Source of the DNA: CAUZEO01 sp963578625
GTDB taxonomy: Bacteria > Verrucomicrobiota > Kiritimatiellia > SLOV01
Assembly (NCBI GenBank): GCA_963578625.1
Contig: CAUZEO010000037.1
Coordinates: forward strand, 1-23,329
Length of the DNA stretch: 23,329 nucleotides
Direction of reading: 5' to 3'
Under the pieces are notes generated by a model. That model searched no databases. It saw nothing but the letters and a program-made list of their open reading frames with translations, and had not been told where the DNA came from. Made by a program: the position numbers and the translations under genes. Positions 6,464 to 14,893 of this stretch are shown here, in pieces (positions within the stretch are counted from its first letter, which is position 1; every line of letters starts with the position of its first letter).

Positions 6464-9400
6464 ATGGAGAGTACGCCTTACACACGAAAAACACTTGAAT
6501 CCTGGTGCGGGCCGGCGGTGATGCGGCAGGCGGAGAAGATGTTTGAGAAAGGGGCGGTGACCCGGGTTGACTATGAGCCGCCATGCCTGATTGGTGAAAT
6601 TGAACTGGGGCAGCGGCTGCTGGTTTCTTCCGTGCGGATATTCGAGGATGGATCCGCCGAGAATGAATGCCCCTGCTTTGATAGTCAGGAACGGGGATTG
6701 ATCTGTGTGCATGTCGTCGCCGTGGCGTTGGAGTATCTCCGGATGTCATACGATCCGGATCGGGAGCAACGCTTGCTGGAAGAACAGCGAAAAGCGGTCC
6801 GGCTGGCGGCGACCGAGGAATTGGAATATATCCGGCGGGCAGAACCGGGATCCGCCGATGGAACTGCTGCGCGGCTGGTGCTTGGATTCGGCGCGGATTG
6901 GCTTGAACGCCTTCCGCAAGGACCCGTTCCCATATTCTGCATGGCGGAAGTGGATGGCGCCCTGCTTCCCCTGGAATCCCTCTCTCCCGACCAGTCCTAT
7001 TCCTTTTCAAAGCAGGACGACTCCATACTGTACGTGCTGGAAGATATCTGCGAAGGCCCGGCGCGGACCCGCGCGGAGGTAGGTATCGTCGATTTCCAGA
7101 ACCTGCTCGATCTTCTGCACGGCGCCACCCTCCCCATCGACGGATCGAGCGAACAGGTCACCGTGAACGCGGCCAAGGTGCCTTCTCGCCTGCGGGTGGA
7201 TTTGGATCGCGAGACCGGTGAAATCATCGTGATCGTCCACACAGAACTGCCGTTTCTCTCGGCCACGGAGTTTCCGAAATATGCAATTTCCCGGAACGCC
7301 GGCTGGGCGTATGGAGCCGGAAATATCTGGCCGCTGGAGTCCATCCTGCCCGCCCCTTTTCACGATGTGTACCGGGAACCGGTGGTGATTCCCCGGCCCG
7401 GGGTGCTCCGGTTTATGGATCAAGAGCTGAATCTTCTTGCCGCGGAGCTTAGCGTCGAAACGGATCTGTCGATCGATTTGTTCACGGTCGACCGGGAATC
7501 ACCGCGCATGCTCTTGTACGTCAAGGGGAGCCGCGCTTCGCTGCGATGCACTCTTTATGCGGAGTATCGTGAGCTCGTGATGATCGCCTGCCGACCGCAT
7601 CCGGAAGGTGAGTTCTCACATCCCGATGCCGATGACCTGATGCGTTACACGGTGCGGAACGAGGATCTTGAACGAGCAGCGATCGCGTCGCTGGCGGAGT
7701 ACGGCCTGCGAGGAGATGCCGGGGACGATTTCGAGCCGGTTACTCGCACGCACGCTGTCCTGAACTTTATTGGGAATGCTGTACCGGCCCTGCGGAGACG
7801 CGGCTGGCGGGTGGAGTTTGAGGGCCGGATTTCCGATGAAATGGAAACGCTCGATTTTGTCGCTCCGGTAGTTCACGTGGAAGATGGAAACGACTGGTTC
7901 GACATTCGCTTTGACTTCGAGGATGGCGAAGGCGGCAGCCTTTCTTCCGCGGAGATCCAGCGGGCGATTCAGCGCGGAGAAAGTTACGTCGAGCGAGGTG
8001 ACCGGACGTATCTGCTCGATGGCCAAGCCATCAATGCAATGAGCGGGGTGTTCGAGGATTGCGCGAGCGGGGAGGGGTCCCGCGCCGGCAGCTTCCGCCT
8101 TCCGTCGATTCATGGCGCCTATGTAAAGTCTTCGCTGGACGCGCTTGACGGAATTGATGTCGAAGCCACTCCGACCTGGCTGCAGCGCGCCGAGAGCCAT
8201 AATCGGCTGGAACAGATCGGCGATGTAGAGATCCCCGACTCGCTGGAAAAAACCCTTCGGCCCTATCAGAAGGAAGGCGTTGTCTGGCTCTCGTTTCTAG
8301 AAAAAAATCATTTCTGCGGAATCCTGGCCGACGAAATGGGCCTGGGAAAAACAGTGCAGACATTGACCTGGCTTCAGTGCGCGCGGGCTCATTCGGAAGC
8401 GCAAGGGCTATCGACCCTGATCGTCTGTCCTACCAGCCTGGTCGAAAACTGGGCGGAAGAGGCGGCACGGTTTGTCCCGGATTTGCGAGTGCAGGTGATA
8501 TCGGGCCCGCGGCGCGAAAAGCGGCTGGCCGCTCTTGAGCAGCACGACCTCAATGTAACCAGCTACGCCCTGCTGCGCCGCGATATAGAACATTACGCAG
8601 GCCAACAATTCGCCGCGATCGTGCTGGATGAAGCACAGCACATCAAGAACCGGTCTACCCAGAACTCCAAAGCTACGAAAAAGCTGAATGGACATCACCG
8701 GGTAGTACTGACCGGTACCCCAATCGAAAACAGCGTATCCGACTTGTGGTCGATCATGGACTTTCTTATGCCCGGATATCTGGGAGCGCACGATACTTTT
8801 CGAACGCGCTATGAACTGCCGATCGGACAGGGGGGGCGAGACGGAGAAGAGGCTCAGTCGCGTTTGCGTCGCAAGCTGAATCCTTTCCTTCTGCGCCGGC
8901 TGAAGCGGGATGTAGCAAAGGATCTGCCTCCCAAGATTCGGCGGGTAGCGAAGTTCACGCTGAGTCCGGATCAGGCCAAGGTATACAAGGAACTGCTCGA
9001 ATCATCACAGCGCAGACTCTTCGACCTGGTTGCGAAGCAGGGGTTTCAGAAATCACGGATGGAGGTGCTTACCACCCTGCTTCGGTTGCGGCAGGTGTGC
9101 TGCCATCTCGATCTGTTGAAGATGCCTGATCTCAAGGCGAAAGAACCGTCGGCCAAGCTCGACCTGTTTATTGAATTGCTGAATGAAGCACTTGACGGCG
9201 GACACCGGATCCTGGTGTTCAGCCAGTTCGTGACGATGCTGCATATTCTTCGCGCGGAACTCGAAGAGCGGAAGCTGCCGTATTGCTATCTTGACGGCTC
9301 CACCAAAGATCGAATGGGGCAGGTTCGCAAATTTAATCAGGAGCGGAATATCCCGGTGTTCCTGATCAGCCTGAAGGCGGGCGGGACTGGCCTGAATCTG

Positions 9401-9661
9401 ACCGGCGCGGACATGGTGATTCATTTTGACCCATGGTGGAATCCTGCCGTGGAAGAGCAGGCGACCGATCGCGCCTATCGGATCGGGCAGAAGCGGACCG
9501 TGTACGGCATCAAGCTGATTGCCCGGGACACCGTGGAGGAAAAGGTTCTGGCTCTGCAGAAGAAGAAGCAAGCAGTCATCGATGCGACGCTCGCTGGGGA
9601 TGAAGAAGTGATGAAGAAGTTGGATTGGGACGATGTGAAGGAGTTGATCGATTTGGGTTGA
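6464..9661 (+). CDS. SWIM zinc-finger SNF2-family helicase/ATPase
   Basis: A 1065-residue DNA translocase. A SWIM zinc finger (Cys69, Cys71, Cys81, His83 in CPCFDSQERGLICVH) lies near the N-terminus, and residues ~100-590 fit the bacterial SNF2-associated region. The SNF2 ATPase follows: Walker A GILADEMGLGKT 619-630, DEAQ box 722-725, TGTPIEN 750-756, FLLRRLKRDV, then the second RecA lobe with VFSQF 918-922, LKAGGTGLNLTGADMVIHFD and motif VI QATDRAYRIGQ 999-1009. All catalytic motifs are intact and length is normal for this bacterial class. Likely roles are remodelling protein-DNA or transcription complexes; it is widespread and not diagnostic of a defence island. It stands alone, with a weak purine-rich GAGAG before the ATG, so it is probably monocistronic. 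Confidence 0.93.
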   Translation: MESTPYTRKTLESWCGPAVMRQAEKMFEKGAVTRVDYEPPCLIGEIELGQRLLVSSVRIFEDGSAENECPCFDSQERGLICVHVVAVALEYLRMSYDPDREQRLLEEQRKAVRLAATEELEYIRRAEPGSADGTAARLVLGFGADWLERLPQGPVPIFCMAEVDGALLPLESLSPDQSYSFSKQDDSILYVLEDICEGPARTRAEVGIVDFQNLLDLLHGATLPIDGSSEQVTVNAAKVPSRLRVDLDRETGEIIVIVHTELPFLSATEFPKYAISRNAGWAYGAGNIWPLESILPAPFHDVYREPVVIPRPGVLRFMDQELNLLAAELSVETDLSIDLFTVDRESPRMLLYVKGSRASLRCTLYAEYRELVMIACRPHPEGEFSHPDADDLMRYTVRNEDLERAAIASLAEYGLRGDAGDDFEPVTRTHAVLNFIGNAVPALRRRGWRVEFEGRISDEMETLDFVAPVVHVEDGNDWFDIRFDFEDGEGGSLSSAEIQRAIQRGESYVERGDRTYLLDGQAINAMSGVFEDCASGEGSRAGSFRLPSIHGAYVKSSLDALDGIDVEATPTWLQRAESHNRLEQIGDVEIPDSLEKTLRPYQKEGVVWLSFLEKNHFCGILADEMGLGKTVQTLTWLQCARAHSEAQGLSTLIVCPTSLVENWAEEAARFVPDLRVQVISGPRREKRLAALEQHDLNVTSYALLRRDIEHYAGQQFAAIVLDEAQHIKNRSTQNSKATKKLNGHHRVVLTGTPIENSVSDLWSIMDFLMPGYLGAHDTFRTRYELPIGQGGRDGEEAQSRLRRKLNPFLLRRLKRDVAKDLPPKIRRVAKFTLSPDQAKVYKELLESSQRRLFDLVAKQGFQKSRMEVLTTLLRLRQVCCHLDLLKMPDLKAKEPSAKLDLFIELLNEALDGGHRILVFSQFVTMLHILRAELEERKLPYCYLDGSTKDRMGQVRKFNQERNIPVFLISLKAGGTGLNLTGADMVIHFDPWWNPAVEEQATDRAYRIGQKRTVYGIKLIARDTVEEKVLALQKKKQAVIDATLAGDEEVMKKLDWDDVKELIDLG

Positions 9662-9670
9662 TGTTAGTTT

Positions 9671-9695
9671 TTGGGTATTGGGTATTGGGTATTGG
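9671..9695 (+). repeat. Short tandem repeat, 7-bp unit TTGGGTA
   Basis: Three and a half perfect copies of TTGGGTA lie just after the SNF2 stop codon. It is a low-complexity intergenic tract; no gene overlaps it. Confidence 0.85.
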
Positions 9696-9843
9696 TTTGG
9701 TGTTTGGTTTGCGCTAATCAAAATCTTTATCTCGCTCCTCTTTGAGCTTCATCTTTGTCTGGATCATTGTCGATCCGTGGTCTTCTAAGATTTAGTTGCC
9801 GTGTCCAAAACGATCCCATCGGGCCCCGTGCCGGAGGGGAGTT
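9696..9843. other. Convergent intergenic region, no clear terminator
   Basis: Two genes converge here. GGATC-ATTGTC-GATCC (9761-9776) can form a 5-bp hairpin, but neither strand has a following T-run, so I do not call a terminator. Confidence 0.3.
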
Positions 9844-10767
9844 TTATTTCTTTTGCGGGACGTCTTCCCATACTTGTTTCTTGTACATCCCTTCTTCGAC
9901 AAGGCTGTGCAGCCCGGCGCTTACGGTCTCTTTGTCTTCCGGATAAGTAATGCCTAGCCACTGAGCATCGGTGTGGATCGCCCGAACCGTGGCTTCTCCG
10001 GATTGGATGAAGTTGTCGACAAGGGATGGGATCAAGAACTCGGCCTTTTCGTTGTCGATAGCGTCCTCAAGAAATGCGGGAAACCGGTGGAGTAGACGAT
10101 CGAAAACCTTCGGCGTGAATCCCCACATATTCATGGAGGCCGATTCGTCGCCTGTTAATTCGTTCCAGGTACCGTTCTCCAGGTATCGCGCTTTGCCGTT
10201 CCGCGCTTCGATTTTGTGCCGTTCCGTCACCTGGACCAGTTTGTCGCTTTCGATTTCGCACACACCACGCGTCACGGTGCCCTTGTCGGACAAGGTATTT
10301 CGCAGGACATAGGCAACCATGCAGAATTCGTCCGATTCCGGGTCGGTTTGGCGGAGCTGCTCTGCCAGGACCTGGTAGGCTTCGGGGCCGTAAAAGTCGT
10401 CTGCGTTTACGACTCCGAATGGTTCTTTCACCATGTTGCGGCAGGCGAGGATTGCGTGGCCGGTTCCCCAGGGTTTTTTGCGTCCCTCTGGTACTGAAAA
10501 CCCATCCGGCAGATCTGACAGATCCTGGTAGGCATATTCCACGTCCACGTAGCGGGAAATATTTCTACCGATCATCAATTTGAATGGTTGCTCGATGTCG
10601 CGACGAATAATAAAGACGACTTTTCCGAATCCGGCACGGACAGCGTCATGACACGAATAGTCGATCATGGTCTCGCCGGAAGGCCCGAATTGATCGATCT
10701 GTTTCAATCCGCCATATCGGCTGCCTACGCCGGCCGCCATGATTACCAGGGTTGGTGAAGTACTCAT
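9844..10767 (-). CDS. Sugar-phosphate nucleotidyltransferase
   Basis: A 307-residue GT-A-type enzyme expected to join a sugar-1-phosphate to an NTP, giving NDP-sugar and pyrophosphate. The signature loop AAGVGSRYGGLKQ is at 11-23, KPWGTGHAI at 98-106, and the metal-binding VNADDFYG at 120-127 (Asp123, Asp124). The C-terminal half has EFLIPSLVDNFIQSG and WLGITYPEDKETV, seen in an uncharacterised family of about 300 residues rather than in GalU or RmlA. It is last in the leftward cluster, 123 bp behind the SDR gene, and has its own extended -10 promoter only 11 nt from the ATG with no Shine-Dalgarno sequence, so the mRNA may be nearly leaderless. It could activate the product of the GHMP kinase in the same cluster. 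The sugar and the nucleotide used are unknown. Confidence 0.86.
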   Translation of the reverse strand: MSTSPTLVIMAAGVGSRYGGLKQIDQFGPSGETMIDYSCHDAVRAGFGKVVFIIRRDIEQPFKLMIGRNISRYVDVEYAYQDLSDLPDGFSVPEGRKKPWGTGHAILACRNMVKEPFGVVNADDFYGPEAYQVLAEQLRQTDPESDEFCMVAYVLRNTLSDKGTVTRGVCEIESDKLVQVTERHKIEARNGKARYLENGTWNELTGDESASMNMWGFTPKVFDRLLHRFPAFLEDAIDNEKAEFLIPSLVDNFIQSGEATVRAIHTDAQWLGITYPEDKETVSAGLHSLVEEGMYKKQVWEDVPQKK

Positions 10768-10778
10768 AAGCTCTTATA

Positions 10779-10787
10779 AGTATAGCA
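10779..10787 (-). promoter_or_regulatory. Extended -10 promoter of the nucleotidyltransferase gene (near-leaderless)
   Basis: On the minus strand TGC-TATACT (TG at 10787-10786, hexamer 10784-10779) is an extended -10 element. The hexamer ends 11 nt before ATG 10767, so transcription would start only about 4 nt before the start codon. No good -35 is seen, as is common for extended -10 promoters. Confidence 0.5.
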
Positions 10788-10869
10788 GGTTTGTTTCCAA
10801 AGTTCCAGTTGAAAACCGCTACCTCTTACGCCGTGCTATGGCCGGGGTTGCGTGCTTTTGGCTTTGCTG

Positions 10870-10888
10870 CACGGGTTGGATACCCGTG
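10870..10888. repeat. Perfect hairpin immediately after the SDR gene
   Basis: CACGGGT (10870-10876) pairs with ACCCGTG (10882-10888) around loop TGGAT, 2 nt beyond the SDR stop. No T-run follows on the SDR strand, so it is a weak terminator candidate. It may protect the mRNA end or be a dispersed repeat; a similar TGGA-loop hairpin lies at 23054-23075. Confidence 0.5.
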
Positions 10889-10890
10889 TG

Positions 10891-11712
10891 TTACGCTCGG
10901 GATTTTCCGCCGGAAATGTTTATTACCGTTCCGTGGATGTATGAACTTCGCTCGGAGGCCAGGAAGGTGACGAGGTCGGCGATTTCGGTTAGCTTGCCGG
11001 ACCTGCCTAATGGAATGGCGGTGGGACTGGCGTATTTAAGGCGCAATTCTTCGGCCGTGATTCCCCGGGTATAGGCCAGGGATTCCTCGTATGCTTCACT
11101 GCGAAATGCCGTGGCCTCAAGAATTCCCGGGGCGATGCCTACGACCCGGATTCCCTGCGGACCCAGCTCCCGTGCCCAGGAATAAGTAAGATTGTAGGCC
11201 GCCGCCTTGGTGGCCGCATACGCGCTTTGCCCCTGACTGCCCTCGCTCCCGGATTCGGATGCTACGTTGATAATCACACCGCTTCCGGCCTCAATCATGA
11301 GCCGGGCCGCCGCTTGCGCGCAGAGAAACAACCCTTTCATGTTGATTCCGATGACGCGATCCAGGATTTCTTCGGTCAGTTCTTCTTTTCCTGCCGGATC
11401 CACCAGCATGCGCGCCACGACAATGCCTGCGTTGTTGAGAAGGATGTCCAAACCTCCCCATTGGTCGATCGCGCAGGCCACCGCACTCTCTGCGTCGTCT
11501 TTTTGGGTCACGTCGCAGCGTGTGAACGCGTGGCTGCCTTCCGCCGGCGGTGGAAGAGCCTCTACCGCCTTCTTCCCGTGATCTTCATCGATATCGGCGA
11601 TCAGGATGCGTACTCCCACCGCGGCCAGGCTTTCCGCCATTGCAAACCCGAGTCCTTGGGCGCCCCCGGTAATCAATGCGCGCTTTCCTTCCAGGTTCAA
11701 CCAACTGCTCAT
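10891..11712 (-). CDS. Short-chain dehydrogenase, sorbitol-6-phosphate 2-dehydrogenase-like
   Basis: A 273-residue classical SDR, NAD(P)-dependent and cytoplasmic. The cofactor motif TGGAQGLG is at 15-22, NNAG at 93-96, and the catalytic Ser152, Tyr165 and Lys169 are in place (SAYAATKAA). The C-terminal part, PGILEATAFRSEAYEESLAY then TRGITAEELR, IPLGRSGKLTEIAD and NISGGKSRA, closely recalls the sorbitol-6-phosphate 2-dehydrogenases of Gram-positive gut/sor operons, which interconvert glucitol-6-phosphate and fructose-6-phosphate. The gene starts 10 nt after the SorE-like gene, with a good ribosome-binding site (TGAGGAA) overlapping that stop codon. The pairing with a SorE-type reductase supports action on a polyol or ketose phosphate. 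The exact substrate is not provable from sequence. Confidence 0.85.
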   Translation of the reverse strand: MSSWLNLEGKRALITGGAQGLGFAMAESLAAVGVRILIADIDEDHGKKAVEALPPPAEGSHAFTRCDVTQKDDAESAVACAIDQWGGLDILLNNAGIVVARMLVDPAGKEELTEEILDRVIGINMKGLFLCAQAAARLMIEAGSGVIINVASESGSEGSQGQSAYAATKAAAYNLTYSWARELGPQGIRVVGIAPGILEATAFRSEAYEESLAYTRGITAEELRLKYASPTAIPLGRSGKLTEIADLVTFLASERSSYIHGTVINISGGKSRA

Positions 11713-11722
11713 TTCGAATTCC

Positions 11723-13561
11723 TCATGATTCCTTCAGGCTGAGCGGATGGGGTATCCCATGCGCTTGGTAGATTGCTTCCTCGACCGCTCGCGACCAGGA
11801 GTTTCCGTTGGACTCGAGTACATTGGCCCCGGCAAGTAGCGCTGCACGAACCGGTTCGTCGCACGACTCCGCTTTATGCCGGAAGGCATCGGCGCCCACC
11901 GCCACGTACGGGATATCCGGCAGGTCCATGAACGTGAAATAACTCCCGAAAGGTTTTCGCTCCTCAAGATCGGCGAACATTTCCAGGGTGTGACTCAGGC
12001 CGGCCACGCCGCGAATGAGCCAGTCGAAGCTGATCGGGTGCGATGCCTGCTGCTCCAGATCTATGGCCAGCGGTTCCGAAGTGTTGGTCAGGTGCCAGGG
12101 TACATTGTCGCCGCACACCTGGTGCCGGGAATGATAGTGGGTATACTTCGACTCGATTTCAATGTGGCACGGACCGGTAACGAAATTCACCGCTGAGTTC
12201 CGGGCGAGCGATTTTTCGATACTTTGATATGCGGCCGATGCTTCGTTTTCAGACGCGGCGATGAAGACGTCCGTATACAAGATGGGATCTTCGATGAACT
12301 TCAGTTCAGGAAACTGGTCCGCGGGCGGCAATTTCGTATCCGCGGATACCCTGGCGCCTCCGGGAAGTTTGCTAAGGTATGCGCGGATGCGTTCTTCGCT
12401 CGAAAACCCCATGAAATGCACCACCGGCTGATCGTGCAGTCCGTAACAGCGCGCCGGGTTCACCGGGTGCACATTGTGGTGCATGGCGTTTACCTGGTGT
12501 TCGGCCTCTTCTTCGAATGAGGCAAAGCGTCTCGCGGGCGCGATGTCCATGGGAATCATCAGATCGGGATCCGCAGCACCTGCGTAGATATTGATGTTTC
12601 CGCCCGGCGCGATGGCGGAGGTGGCCTGCACGTACACTTCCGACCCGGCGAAGTTGGTCCAGATCACATGGGGCCGGCCGTGTAAGGTCAGTTTCTCGAT
12701 GATATTCGGGTCGCGGCGATCAATCAGTTCGATGTGCGTACCCGCTTCGCGAAGACTTCGGATGAGGTCGAAGCCGTCGAGCTCATCGAGTTTATTCTGC
12801 GATCCCGTAATGTACACCACGGCAGGCCGTTCTGATTCGGGCAGGTTGGCCAGAATGGTGAGGTTGATCATGGCCATCCTGGATGTCCCGCCCAGGTAGG
12901 CAACAATGGCTCGCGGCGGAACCCCGTACAAAAATTCTCCCTCGTCGCCGAGGACAAAGACGAAGCGGTTGCTGCCGAAATTGCAGGCAAAAGGTTCCGC
13001 ATGCGCGAGAGATGCAAGACTCACATCGGCACCCGCATTAACCGGGTGGAACAGGCGGCCAAACCCCTGGTCCTGCACGTTTGAAATCGCTCCCGCGGGA
13101 ATGGCATTAAATCGCCGTAGCCCGCCGAGGTAGCGGTAGGAGTAGCCCAGGGCAGCCAGGACTCCGTTGTCGGGGTCGTCGCGAAACGTCAAAGGATCGA
13201 TCTTCCTCGAAGCGTGTCCCGGCGTGAGCGCCACGACATCCCCGTTCTTCACGCCGGTATTCGGTCCCGCGGAAACGATCATCAGTATTGTTTCGTGGCC
13301 CAGCGCGATTTGCGTCGCGTCAGAAGGAATTCGAATATGCCCGGTAAACTGCCGAACCGCTTTCTCGTCGGAGGTGCAGCGAATATTCCCGATACTCGCG
13401 GCGAGTACGAAGTCACCCTCAACCATTTCGGCCGGGATGTCGTCATCAAGAATCTCCATTCGATTCTCGCCGGTAATGAAGATGCCGGGCTGTGGTTCGC
13501 GGAGTTCTTTTGAAAGCGCTCGCGCGCGCTCCGCCCTGGTCGCTGTCGCGGGGCCGCTCAT
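11723..13561 (-). CDS. Enlarged medium-chain dehydrogenase of the SorE (L-sorbose-1-phosphate reductase) type
   Basis: A 612-residue protein. Residues ~45-200 are the zinc-type MDR catalytic domain: Cys62 (NIRCTSD), GHE 88-90, ALGYSYRYLGG 137-147 and AEPFACN 188-194, giving Cys62/His89/Glu90/Glu189 as the likely zinc site. The pattern GYSYRY-GG...EP recalls SorE. The nucleotide-binding loop is YLGGTSRMA (222-230), lacking the last Gly of GxGxxG. Two later segments (APGGNINIYAGAADP near 318 and NSAVNFVTGPCHIE near 465) both resemble the single SorE stretch DGCLNFFAGP, suggesting a repeated Rossmann-type half; this fits the length, about 200 residues above SorE. The start overlaps the PHP stop (ATGA, 13558-13561), so translation is coupled. 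Redox action on a sugar phosphate is inferred. Confidence 0.7.
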   Translation of the reverse strand: MSGPATATRAERARALSKELREPQPGIFITGENRMEILDDDIPAEMVEGDFVLAASIGNIRCTSDEKAVRQFTGHIRIPSDATQIALGHETILMIVSAGPNTGVKNGDVVALTPGHASRKIDPLTFRDDPDNGVLAALGYSYRYLGGLRRFNAIPAGAISNVQDQGFGRLFHPVNAGADVSLASLAHAEPFACNFGSNRFVFVLGDEGEFLYGVPPRAIVAYLGGTSRMAMINLTILANLPESERPAVVYITGSQNKLDELDGFDLIRSLREAGTHIELIDRRDPNIIEKLTLHGRPHVIWTNFAGSEVYVQATSAIAPGGNINIYAGAADPDLMIPMDIAPARRFASFEEEAEHQVNAMHHNVHPVNPARCYGLHDQPVVHFMGFSSEERIRAYLSKLPGGARVSADTKLPPADQFPELKFIEDPILYTDVFIAASENEASAAYQSIEKSLARNSAVNFVTGPCHIEIESKYTHYHSRHQVCGDNVPWHLTNTSEPLAIDLEQQASHPISFDWLIRGVAGLSHTLEMFADLEERKPFGSYFTFMDLPDIPYVAVGADAFRHKAESCDEPVRAALLAGANVLESNGNSWSRAVEEAIYQAHGIPHPLSLKES

Positions 13562-14880
13562 GAGGATGCAACGGTGGGTTCGGGCAGGCGGCCGGTTTCT
13601 CTCCCCAGATTCTCGAAGTACTGGTTTTTCTCAGTCACCGAAGCGAATGCCTCGTCTGCCCAGTCCCCGCAGTAGCCCCGGCCGCTGCGGATGCGTTCCA
13701 CGGTATGTCCAAAAAGAATGTGCGCGCCGCGCTCAAAGGATGCCCGCACCGGCTCCAGCTCCGGCGCATCCAAATCGTCGACGAACTTGAGGCCGGGCGC
13801 GTTGAGCTCGGTGCCGATTTGGATTGGGAGGCCGCGGCTGTCCGCGAGTTGGACGAGTTCGTGCAACTTCCTCACCTTCAGTGCCCGCGTCCTGGTGTCG
13901 GCGATGTTCCAGTTTCGATCCGGCACGATATTTAAAGCTGCGACTCCTGCATTCATCTGCAAGTCCACCAGCTCCTCGATTGCCTGCTCGCCGGTGCTGG
14001 TGCCGTCCAGCCATGTCAACATCGGGATCGCGCCCTGGGCAGCGACAAACTCGTTCACTTCAGCCATGTTTGGAAAGGTGCCCTGATGCGGCCGCTGGTA
14101 TCCAACTCCGCCTTTTTTCATGGTTCGCGACCGGATGAGGCCCTGCAGCGCCGCGCTGTCGTCGATCTTCGAGGAGACATCCTGTCCCAATCGTTCGCTC
14201 CAGAATTCCGCGCGCCTCGCGGGATCCGGAAACTCCGCCTCCGCCCGGGCCTGATACGCTTCGCACAGGTGTCGCTCGGTGGCAATTCCTCGTGGAGTTA
14301 AGGGGATGACGTCCCTTTCGTAATCGACTCGCACCGGATCGAGGTGCGCATTTACTTTTTCTACGACCTCGAGATTGCGCTCCCGGGGCCCGCCCCGGAG
14401 CCGGTCGGCGAACGCACGATATGAATCCGTGATGTCGGCCGAAATGAAACCGCTACCCATGTGGTAGGTGATGCCCGGCTCACCCGTCGAATTTATCTCC
14501 CGGTCCGAAAATTCGGGGATATAGGCCCGGGTCTCCATTGCCGCTACCGTTTTCACTCCCAGGAGCCGCCCCGCATCGTGAAATTCATCGACGCCGTCCA
14601 GCACGTCGAAATCAACGAGACCGATTAACTCGAGGCCCAGTGTTTTGGCCTTCCATACCAGGGCCGAGGGAGACATGCCGTAGGCATTGTAGGAATAGAA
14701 AGAATGGCAATGCAGATTGAACCACGGCCGGCGCTCGGGAACTTCCAGCGATCCGCTCTCCACTTGTGCGTGAAGCGTGGAGAGGGCTTCGCGTCGGACG
14801 GCGGGGGAGAAATCGTTGAGACGGTTCTCATGGATGGACGTCTGGTCTGTCATCTGCCTGAACATGAATGACAGCCGCAT
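13558..14880 (-). CDS. PHP-domain metal-dependent hydrolase, divergent
   Basis: A 440-residue protein with a PHP fold, normally a phosphoesterase with a two- or three-metal centre. Motif I is FNLHCHSFYSYN (His57, His59) and a later ligand candidate is Glu116 in AMETRAY. Motif II, usually TDHD, is LVDFDVLDG here, so the His is replaced by Phe. C-terminal IQIGTELNAPG and HILFGHTVERI may supply further ligands. Residues ~135-290 form a long insertion of unknown fold. Alternative starts are Met6 (14865) and Met10 (14853); the last has AGGCAG directly before it, and the first ~50 residues look like a helical extension. It lies 13 nt after the kinase gene and overlaps the SorE-like gene by 4 nt. 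It probably hydrolyses a phosphorylated intermediate of the cluster. Confidence 0.75.
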   Translation of the reverse strand: MRLSFMFRQMTDQTSIHENRLNDFSPAVRREALSTLHAQVESGSLEVPERRPWFNLHCHSFYSYNAYGMSPSALVWKAKTLGLELIGLVDFDVLDGVDEFHDAGRLLGVKTVAAMETRAYIPEFSDREINSTGEPGITYHMGSGFISADITDSYRAFADRLRGGPRERNLEVVEKVNAHLDPVRVDYERDVIPLTPRGIATERHLCEAYQARAEAEFPDPARRAEFWSERLGQDVSSKIDDSAALQGLIRSRTMKKGGVGYQRPHQGTFPNMAEVNEFVAAQGAIPMLTWLDGTSTGEQAIEELVDLQMNAGVAALNIVPDRNWNIADTRTRALKVRKLHELVQLADSRGLPIQIGTELNAPGLKFVDDLDAPELEPVRASFERGAHILFGHTVERIRSGRGYCGDWADEAFASVTEKNQYFENLGRETGRLPEPTVASS

Positions 14881-14893
14881 TGTTAGTCAATGC

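Noticed and set aside
6464..9661. SNF2 helicase as a sign of a DISARM-like or other defence island
   Set aside because: The neighbours are a HAD phosphatase and sugar-metabolism genes; no methyltransferase, DUF1998 or nuclease partner is present, and the SWIM-SNF2 type is a common housekeeping protein.
9761..9776. Hairpin GGATC-ATTGTC-GATCC as a bidirectional terminator
   Set aside because: Only 5 bp of stem and no T-run on either strand.
10739..11074. 111-residue plus-strand frame spanning the gap behind the nucleotidyltransferase gene
   Set aside because: It overlaps the SDR gene and the promoter antisense and has no protein-like features.
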